In this document: positions 1-6,300 of the stretch, piece after piece | Numbering within the stretch: the first letter of the stretch is position 1 | How the letters are laid out: each line of letters opens with the position of its first letter | DNA from: CAZOVB01 sp964583095 | GTDB taxonomy: Bacteria > Planctomycetota > Phycisphaerae > SM23-33 | Assembly: GCA_964583095.1 (NCBI GenBank) | Contig: CAZOVB010000108.1 | Span: forward strand, 1-8,943 | Length of the DNA: 8,943 nt | Direction of reading: 5' to 3' | Program-made: the position numbers and the translations under genes | The notes under the pieces: model-generated | What the model was told of the DNA's origin: nothing | Seen by the model: only the letters and a program-made list of their open reading frames with translations | Database searches by the model: none

Positions 1-5
1 GCGTA

Positions 6-52
6 TTGCGCTCTCCTTGCGGGATTTCAAAGTATATTGCGGGTTAATTGCG
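6..52 (+). repeat. Four phased TTGCG direct repeats
   Basis: TTGCG starts at 6, 17, 37 and 48, giving start-to-start distances of 11, 20 and 11 nt. The last three copies are followed by G. Spacings near one and two helical turns would put the copies on the same face of the DNA, as in clustered transcription-factor sites. They lie about 300 nt upstream of the phosphoesterase gene. No known regulator box is recognised, and chance is possible for a 5-base word in a short segment. Confidence 0.35.
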
Positions 53-334
53 GATGAAAAGCGAGAGCGGAAAGGAGAGGCATAAGAATTATAAGGTATG
101 ATATGTGAAATGGTTAAAGGGATTTCGAACCATGGGTTGATGGGGTTGGATTGTGCGGATCCGGCAGCTGGGGAGGGCGTTTTTCCGTGGGCCAAGGATT
201 TTTCGGGTTTGGCGGATCGAGGTTTTGCGCGAATGGTTAAAAGTGGGTGGGGGTCTGGATCGGGGTAAGAAGCGGGGCTGGGCATGTGAGGTTGATAGGA
301 TACGGGTAGCGATGGGGCTGAGGAAATCCGGAAG

Positions 335-341
335 AGGAAGG
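335..341 (+). promoter_or_regulatory. Shine-Dalgarno site that sets the phosphoesterase start
   Basis: AGGAAGG at 335-341 lies 6 nt before the GTG at 348. This is a better-placed site than the AGGA (297-300) that sits 11 nt before the in-frame ATG at 312. The switch to G/C-ending codons also happens at 348, supporting GTG 348 as the start. Confidence 0.65.
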
Positions 342-347
342 ACCCAC

Positions 348-968
348 GTGTCGGGCAGGAAGCAGAAACTCGGGCAGTACACCAGCAAGCGGAACTTCGA
401 CAAGACGCCGGAGCCGGAGGATGGGCAGGTCGAGTTTGTGTGGGCATCGGACAGGCCGATTTTCGTGATCCAGAAGCACGAGGCATCGAGTCTGCACTAT
501 GACTTTCGGCTGGAGGTGGAGGGGGTTCTCAAGAGCTGGGCGGTGCCCAAGGGTCCGTCGACCGATCCGAGCCAGAAGCGGTTGGCGATGCCGACGGAGG
601 ATCATCCGCCGGCGTACGGGAATTTTGAGGGTGTGATCCCCGAAGACGAGTACGGCGGGGGTACGGTGATGATCTGGGACCGGGGGCACTATGAGAATCT
701 CAAGGAGCCCCAGCGGGGCCGGGACGAGCCCAAGAGCGTTTCGGAGCAGATTGAGGCTGGCCACGTAACGGTTTGGCTCTACGGGAGCAAGATTTCCGGT
801 GGGTACTCGCTGCTGCGCACCGGGGGCGGCGACGACGCCCGCTGGCTGCTGGTGAAGATGGACGACGAGGAGGCGGACAGGCGTCGCAACCCCACCAGCA
901 CGGAGAACAAGTCGGTCGCCTCGGAGCGGACGATGAAACAGATCCGCCGCCAGAGCGACCCGAGTTGA
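348..968 (+). CDS. Stand-alone LigD-type DNA 3'-phosphoesterase (PE domain)
   Basis: A 206-residue protein that is essentially one LigD PE domain. The family is a metal-dependent enzyme that heals 3' ends at double-strand breaks, removing 3'-phosphates and trimming 3'-ribonucleotides before end joining. Visible signatures in order: KRNFDKTPEP (residues 14-23), QKHEASSLHYDFRLE (42-56), KRLAMPTEDHPPAY (77-90), the PEDEYGGG stretch (98-105), WLLVKM near 166-171, and a C-terminal ASERTMKQI tail. By alignment to the Pseudomonas LigD PE domain from memory, the metal and phosphate residues are H44, H50, D52, R54, R78, H86 and Y90, all present. One position differs: the usual Asp of the KRDF motif is Asn16. 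GTG 348 is chosen over the in-frame ATG 312 and GTG 153 because of its Shine-Dalgarno, codon usage and family length. The polymerase gene follows after 16 nt, so the two are probably cotranscribed. There is no ligase or Ku domain. The family call is secure; activity is inferred. Confidence 0.93.
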   Translation: MSGRKQKLGQYTSKRNFDKTPEPEDGQVEFVWASDRPIFVIQKHEASSLHYDFRLEVEGVLKSWAVPKGPSTDPSQKRLAMPTEDHPPAYGNFEGVIPEDEYGGGTVMIWDRGHYENLKEPQRGRDEPKSVSEQIEAGHVTVWLYGSKISGGYSLLRTGGGDDARWLLVKMDDEEADRRRNPTSTENKSVASERTMKQIRRQSDPS

Positions 969-984
969 TGCACGGGAGGCCCGG

Positions 985-1920
985 ATGGACATTGCAGGCC
1001 ATGAGATAGAGATTTCCCACGCGGAGAAGGTTTTCTACCCCCAGGAGTCTCTGAGCAAGGGCGACGTGGTGGAGTATTACCGCAAGGTGGCGGATGTGAT
1101 GGTGGGCCACATGAGACGCTACGGGGTCAGCATGCAGCGGTTCCCGGACGGGCTGGAGGGTCCGAGCTTCTACAACAAGGACGCTCCGGATCATTTCCCG
1201 GACTGGATTGGCCGGGTGCACGTGCCCAAGCGTCAGGGGGGCAGCTACGAGGCCCCGGTTGTCGACAGCGCGGCCGTGCTGGTATACCTGGCCAACCAGG
1301 CGGTGCTGACGCATCACCTTTACTTGTCGCCGGCCGATGACCTGGAGCACCCGGACCGCATGATCTATGACCTGGATCCGCCGGAAGGTGGGGAGGATTC
1401 GGCCTTGGCCCGTCAGGCGGCGCTGGACCTGCGGGAGATTTTGGAGGAGATCGACCTTGTTTCGTGGATCCAGACGACCGGCTCGAAGGGGTATCACCTG
1501 ATCGTGCCGCTGGACGGTTCGGAGGGCTTCGACGAGGTGCGGGAGTTTGCCACGGATGTGGCGCGGCTGCTGGTTCGCCGCAAGCCCGAGGCCTACACCC
1601 TCCAGCAGCGGAAGAACAAGCGCAAGGGCAAGGTATTCCTGGACATGCTGCGAAACGCCTACGGGGCAACGGCGGTGGCGCCTTACAGCCTGCGTGGCCT
1701 GCCGGGTGCGCCGGTGGCCACGCCCATCACCTGGCAGGAGCTGGAAGACGGGGCCGGCCCGCAGGACTGGAATCTCAGGAGCATTCCGCGGCGGCTTGGC
1801 CAGAAGGACGACCCGTTTGCGGACATGCTGGCCAGGGCGCGGAAGCTCTCGGCCCGGCGGGACAAGCTCGCCTCGCTGCTGGAGGCGGAAGACCCGGCCC
1901 AGGAGGAAGATAACTCTTAG
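985..1920 (+). CDS. ligD: Stand-alone LigD-type NHEJ polymerase/primase (PolDom)
   Basis: A 311-residue archaeo-eukaryotic-primase-type polymerase, the length of an isolated LigD polymerase domain. Such enzymes fill gaps and add templated or untemplated (often ribo-) nucleotides at broken ends held by Ku. Signatures: VFYPQESLSKGDVVEYY near the N-terminus (16-32); SMQRFPDG (49-56) and FYNKDAPDH (62-70); the metal-binding DLDPP with D129 and D131; TTGSKGYHL (164-172) with the nucleotide-binding S167, K168 and H171; FLDMLRNAYGATAVAPYSLR (218-237) with the third acidic residue D220 and the PYSxR motif. All three catalytic aspartates are present. A conspicuous GGGAGG (974-979) lies 5 nt before the ATG. 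The gene starts 16 nt after the phosphoesterase stop, consistent with one operon. It ends 12 nt from the convergent LarA-family gene. The C-terminus is acidic and short, with no ligase domain. The symbol applies only in the sense of a LigD polymerase component. Confidence 0.93.
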   Translation: MDIAGHEIEISHAEKVFYPQESLSKGDVVEYYRKVADVMVGHMRRYGVSMQRFPDGLEGPSFYNKDAPDHFPDWIGRVHVPKRQGGSYEAPVVDSAAVLVYLANQAVLTHHLYLSPADDLEHPDRMIYDLDPPEGGEDSALARQAALDLREILEEIDLVSWIQTTGSKGYHLIVPLDGSEGFDEVREFATDVARLLVRRKPEAYTLQQRKNKRKGKVFLDMLRNAYGATAVAPYSLRGLPGAPVATPITWQELEDGAGPQDWNLRSIPRRLGQKDDPFADMLARARKLSARRDKLASLLEAEDPAQEEDNS

Positions 1921-1932
1921 GGCGGGTGGCGG

Positions 1933-3192
1933 CTAGGCTGGGCTCATCCGGCCCTGGTCGTCGAGCAGGGGTAGTGCGGGGCCGAGGGGTTGGATATCGT
2001 CGCGGACCTGGAAGTCTTCCAGCAGGGCCGGGGAGGCGCTGAGGCGGTCGAGTTGGAGGGTGTTGCGGATTCTGCAGATTCGCAGCCTGGCCGGGTCGGG
2101 CCTGCCCAGGCCGTCGAGCACGAGGGACATCGCGTGGGCGTCGTCGTCTGCCAGCAGGGGCAGCATGCCTCGCTGGAGGAAGGTGGTGGTGGCCAGGTTT
2201 GCGTAGGTGGCGTGGAAGTCGATCTGGTCGAGGACGTCGCGGCGAGTAATGTCTGCCAAGCCGATGCCGATGGCATTTCCGTGTGTTCGGCGGGTGAGGC
2301 CTCGAACGTAGATCAAGGAGATATCTGGGGATTCGGGCTCGTCCTGTCCTCGGATGCGCAGGCGGCCTATGATGTTGGGATCCATCCCCAGCCCGGAGAT
2401 GTCCTTGCCCATTTCATCGACGATCAGCAGGTCCAGTTTGTTTGCGGGCAGGGAGGGCATGTTCGCCCGGGCGATCTTTAGAAGGGCGGTGTCGCGCTGG
2501 GGGATCTGGGCGGCCCGGACAGCTTCGATGTGCATGGTCTGGTCCAGGGCGTTTTCCACCACGGCCAGGCCCAGGAGGACGTTAGCCCCGGCCAGGACGG
2601 CTTTTGCCACGGCGGGCATGTCATCTCGAAGGCCGGTGACGCCGCGGTCGTGGATTGCGCGGGCCTGGTCCTGCTTGCCCAGGCCGATGGCGAGCATCTT
2701 GATCAGTCCGCTTTCGTGGGGCCCGTGGAAACTGGTGTGCGGTTTGATCCGGTTGATGAGAATGGTTCCGTCTGCCCGGGCGGCGTTGCGGTCGAAGTAG
2801 ACCGGCACGGGGCTTTGGCCGCGGGGCAGCTCGACGGTCTGCATGGAAGATTCGATCGGCGCCCCGACGGTCTTCTCGTCGAGCCCATAGCCCAGGAGCA
2901 CGTCGCGCTGGCCCTGGTCGGTCGCCCCGCCGTGAGACCCCATGGCCGGGACGAGAAAGGCCTGGCCTCCCTGGCGGCGGATCCACTGGACTACCCCGGC
3001 CACGAGCTGAGGCAGGTTTGCGATGCCGCGGCTTCCCACGGCCAGGGCGATTCTCTGCCCGGGCCGGACACATCCGTTGCAGGTCTCCAGTGTCTGGGCC
3101 AGGGCAGCGGGGATATCGTCGATGCGCGGGGCATCGAAGCGGCGCTGGATCGGGGTAAGCGGTGGAAGATCCGACAATGCGGGGCGGGCCAT
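1933..3192 (-). CDS. LarA/DUF2088-family protein, likely nickel-pincer-dependent 2-hydroxyacid racemase/epimerase
   Basis: A 419-residue soluble protein with no signal peptide or membrane segment, close to LarA in length. LarA enzymes use a nickel-pincer nucleotide cofactor, covalently held on a lysine, to interconvert 2-hydroxyacid stereoisomers by hydride transfer. Visible motifs: AVGSRGIANL (51-60), VPAMGSHGGAT (81-91), NRIKPHTSFHGPHESGLIKM (147-166), IGLGKQ (169-174), and DEMGKDISGLGMDPNIIGR (259-277). Residues R55, H87, H152 or H156, K165 and H181 line up, with an offset of about 18-21, with R75, H108, H174, K184 (cofactor lysine) and H200 (Ni ligand) of Lactobacillus LarA as I remember them. 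AAGGAG lies 5 nt before the ATG. Cofactor genes larB, larC and larE are not in the window. The GH2 gene upstream on the same strand is 152 nt away with a strong stem-loop between, so cotranscription is uncertain. The substrate is unknown; a sugar-derived hydroxyacid is a guess from the neighbour. Confidence 0.82.
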   Translation of the reverse strand: MARPALSDLPPLTPIQRRFDAPRIDDIPAALAQTLETCNGCVRPGQRIALAVGSRGIANLPQLVAGVVQWIRRQGGQAFLVPAMGSHGGATDQGQRDVLLGYGLDEKTVGAPIESSMQTVELPRGQSPVPVYFDRNAARADGTILINRIKPHTSFHGPHESGLIKMLAIGLGKQDQARAIHDRGVTGLRDDMPAVAKAVLAGANVLLGLAVVENALDQTMHIEAVRAAQIPQRDTALLKIARANMPSLPANKLDLLIVDEMGKDISGLGMDPNIIGRLRIRGQDEPESPDISLIYVRGLTRRTHGNAIGIGLADITRRDVLDQIDFHATYANLATTTFLQRGMLPLLADDDAHAMSLVLDGLGRPDPARLRICRIRNTLQLDRLSASPALLEDFQVRDDIQPLGPALPLLDDQGRMSPA

Positions 3193-3276
3193 GGCGTCTC
3201 CTTGTCTGTGCCGAGAGCCTAACGGCCCGGAGGGCTTGTTGCCAGATGCTCTCTGCCAGGTGATCGGGATAGACCA

Positions 3277-3316
3277 GACCCGGCCCGGGCCCTTGAATCC
3301 GGGCCTGGGCCGGGTC
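3277..3316 (-). terminator. Strong GC-rich stem-loop after the GH2 gene
   Basis: Arms at 3277-3292 and 3301-3316 pair over 16 positions (15 Watson-Crick and one G-T) around the 8-nt loop TTGAATCC. It begins 28 nt past the GH2 stop and lies about 84 nt before the LarA-family start. There is no T-run on the minus-strand side, so it is not a textbook intrinsic terminator. It may act as a terminator without a U-tract, a 3'-end stabiliser, or a processing site between the two genes. Confidence 0.45.
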
Positions 3317-3344
3317 GTTGCATGCCGGTGTGTCCGGGCCGGGC

Positions 3345-6300
3345 TCAGCGGTGCAAGGCCGCCGTAATTCCCAGCAGGACCGGGTGGGCGTACTGGTTGC
3401 CGGTGGGGCCGAAGGTGAAGTCGATGCTCTTGATTTTCGCATCGGGCCGGGGGTTGGTCCAGACCATCTGGTAGATGGTGGCATTTCCTGTGCTCTGGGA
3501 ACCGGCCTTGCCGGTCCAGGCGACCGAGGCCTTGTCCAGCGGCCTGGGGGCATCGGTCAGCAGTCCGACGCCTTCGTTGAGGCGTACATCCACGGTCTGC
3601 TCCTGGCCGTCTTCGTAGCGGATGACGTACTGGAACAGCACGGGTGGCTGGGCGGGCGGATCATTTCTGCGGCGGCGCGGCGGGCGCCACTTCTGGTTCT
3701 CCAGGGCCCCGTGGAGGAAGAAGATCGCGTCGGCGCTGCGGTCAAGGCCGATACTCACCTTTTGAGGCAACTCCCGGCCACCGGTAGACTTGGCCGAGCC
3801 GCGGAGCATGACAGCGTGGGGGAACAGGGCTGTCTTGTACTCGTAGATGTCGTACGAGACGGCCTTGAACTTCTGCCGGCCGATGGGAAGCAGCGAAAGA
3901 TCGTAGTCATCCTCGGGCCAGTTGTGGTCGCTGTCCAGGAAGACGTTGACATAGTCCTTCATCAGCACGGGGTGGTATTCCAGATCCATGCCGGTGACGA
4001 TGACCCGTCCGGCATCGAAGGCGGCACCGAGGTTTCTCAGCAGGGCCGAGAGCAGCTTGAGCTTCTTTTCGGCGTTTACGGGCTTGGACTCGGTCTGGAC
4101 CAGCTTGATCTGGTTGAGCAGGATTCCGCCGGCGCCCATGGGGTATTTGACCAGGGCTCCGATGTTCAGCAGCGGCTTGACCTTGCTTCGGAAGTCTTCA
4201 CTGCGCTGCACGCCGAGCCAGATGTTGTCGATACTCAGCACATTGGTCGTGCCTCGCTGCTTGTAGTCGACGATCTCGAACCGGATCTTCTTCGCCTTTC
4301 GGTTGGGGATGTAGAAGTCCTGGCGGCCTTCTTCCTCTGGCAGGTCAAAGGTCATGGCCGAGTCTTGGTCCCCGTCGAAGACCAGCTTGATCTTCTCGAT
4401 CTGGTGCATGCTTCGGTTGGGGACAATCGAGAACCGGTTGATCGTCTCTCGCCGGGGCAGGTCGATATCCCAGGAGGTCGGGTCGCCCTCGTCCAGGTGC
4501 ATGGCGAAGCGGTAGACCCAGTAGTCGTTCTGGGTGAGGTTGTTGACCATGTTTGTGGGCAGGTGGTCCACGCCCTTGAGGTAGTCTCCGGCCTGGCTGG
4601 ACGAGCCGAAGTAAGCCGGCTCGGGCCAGGTTGCGAAGGGCGCGATGTCGTCGTAGTCCACCACGTAGGAGAAGACGTTCCAGTCCAGGAAGGTCATGCC
4701 GGTGTGGCGGTGGAACTTGTGGGGGGTGACCATCTGGAGGTCGCTGCTGGAGACGCCGGCCATGAGGGAATCCCCGCCGGGGGGCTTGAGCACGCGTTCC
4801 AGGCGGAACGGGCGGATGAGGTGCTCGACGCCGACGACACGATTAAAGCTCTCCAGGCCCTGCGGCTCCAGGCCCCAGAGCATGATCCAGTTGCCCTTGG
4901 CCGTATAGGACTCGACAGCCTTGGGGTTAGCCTGGAGCTTGTCCAGGTTCTCCGGGGTGGCCTCGATGACCATGACGGGGTACTTTCCGCTTTGCATCAG
5001 TTTCAGGGGGTCATCGCCCTGGGTGTAGCTGAGGGCAATGGCGTCCAGGGCGTCCATCTTTTGTGGATCGGAGATGACCACGCCGGCCGGGCTGGAGGAT
5101 TGAGCGTACGTCCCGGCAAAGCGGAGGAGATTCATCAGCAGTTTTCCGGCGGCCGGTTCGCTCCGGAGCTTCTCGCCGATGACCAGTTGGGAAAGCAGCA
5201 GTATCCCGTCGTTGACCGGGCAGAGCGTCAGGGCGGTGTAGTCGAGCCCTTCGTCGCACTGGATGAGGGAGATCGCCCCGCTTTGGGCCTTTCGGTAGGG
5301 CTTCCTGTAGACGATATGGTCGCCGGCCCAGGTGAAGAAGTCGTCCTGGCCCAGTCCGGACATGGCAGGATGATCCGGCACATCGGCAAAGGCGATGCGT
5401 CCCTCGATGTCGGCCGGCTCCAGGTCGGCCGGAAGAGCGCGCCGTGTAAAAGGCTCGGACTGTTCGAGCACGACGACGCGCCTGCCTTCTGCAGCCAGGC
5501 GTTTGAACAGTTCGCTGGCGGCCGATTCGGCATTGATGGCATTTCGGCCGACCAGGAGAACCTTCATGCCGGCCGGCATTGGGCCAAGATTGTCGATGGC
5601 GGTAAACGCCACTCCCTTGGCTTTCAGGAATGTGGAGGCGGAAGCTTCCGGATCGAAAACGACCAGTTGGTCCTCACGCAGCCCGATGGGAGCTTGGTCG
5701 GTATCCAGGACCCACAAATCCTTGGCATCTTTGAAGACGACTTTGCCGTTGCGTGAGCAGGTGAGCACGAGCTTACCGGCTGTGCGTTCATCGACGCCGG
5801 GGACCTTGAATCGGATTGTCTTGATCACCGACTCGCCGGCGGGGATCTTCAGCAGTGTGTGGTCGCCGATAACGGTCCGGCCATCGACGATGAACTCCCA
5901 GCCGAACTCGACGGGATCGTCGTAGCGACTTTCGTTGAAGATTTTCACGGTCCGGACCCCTTCGGTATCCTCTCCGAAGGTGTAGTTCCATTCGCGGGAG
6001 AAGGCGGCCACCGGCTGCCAGGACTTATAGGTATGCTCGCCGAACGTGCCCCAGTAATGGAATGCGGCCACACCGTGCCAGCGGTATCCCTGGGAGAGCA
6101 TGGCTCCCAAAACGTCCTGTGCGTCCCGGACGGCCTGTCTGCCGGTGAAGGCGGCTTCGCCGGTGACGGCTGCGAACCACCCGTCGGGCTTGCCGGAGGT
6201 GTAATACTCCTCGCTCATGAAGATCGGCTTGGTGCCCAGTTCCATCGGGAAGCCTCGCCGCTGGACCGACCGCTGGGTCGAGTATTCCAGCCAGTAGGCT

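Larger units (their letters stand above)
1..347. other. Gene-poor upstream region of the PE-Pol unit
   Basis: I see no convincing gene in these 347 bases. The segment is less GC-rich than the rest of the window, especially at 1-120, and third-position G/C bias appears only from about 348 onward. An AT-rich patch at 81-107 holds -10-like hexamers (TATAAG at 90-95, TATGAT at 97-102), but no acceptable -35 lies about 17 nt upstream, so I do not call a promoter. Other structure: four TTGCG copies at 6-52, an 8-bp inverted match between 11-18 and 72-79, and a 10-bp direct repeat AATGGTTAAA at 109-118 and 232-241. The promoter of the downstream unit probably lies here, but I cannot place it. Confidence 0.55.

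Noticed and set aside
2..85. Possible C-terminal tail of an upstream plus-strand gene (27 codons ending in TAA at 83-85)
   Set aside because: The charged ending looks protein-like, but third-position bias is weak and the stretch is too short to identify, so it is not called.
153..347. Extended N-terminus of the phosphoesterase from GTG 153 or ATG 312
   Set aside because: The extra residues are Arg/Gly-rich, unlike PE domains. Codon bias starts at 348, where the best Shine-Dalgarno also points.
89..403. Minus-strand open frame of 104 codons in the left region
   Set aside because: It overlaps the phosphoesterase start and has no ribosome site or recognisable motif; the Pro/Arg-rich composition suggests chance.
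1894..1950. Bidirectional terminator between the convergent polymerase and LarA-family genes
   Set aside because: Only a 6-bp GCCCAG/CTGGGC inverted match is visible, mostly inside the coding ends and without T-runs, so it is too weak to call.
2530..3222. Plus-strand open frame opposite the LarA-family gene
   Set aside because: Antisense to a gene with conserved LarA motifs; its own sequence shows no family signature.
3318..5756. Plus-strand open frame of 812 codons opposite the GH2 gene
   Set aside because: It is antisense to a gene with clear GH2 motifs, a signal peptide and a ribosome site. Its translation is Val/Gly/Asp/Gln-rich with no recognisable domain, as expected from the antisense of GC-biased codons.
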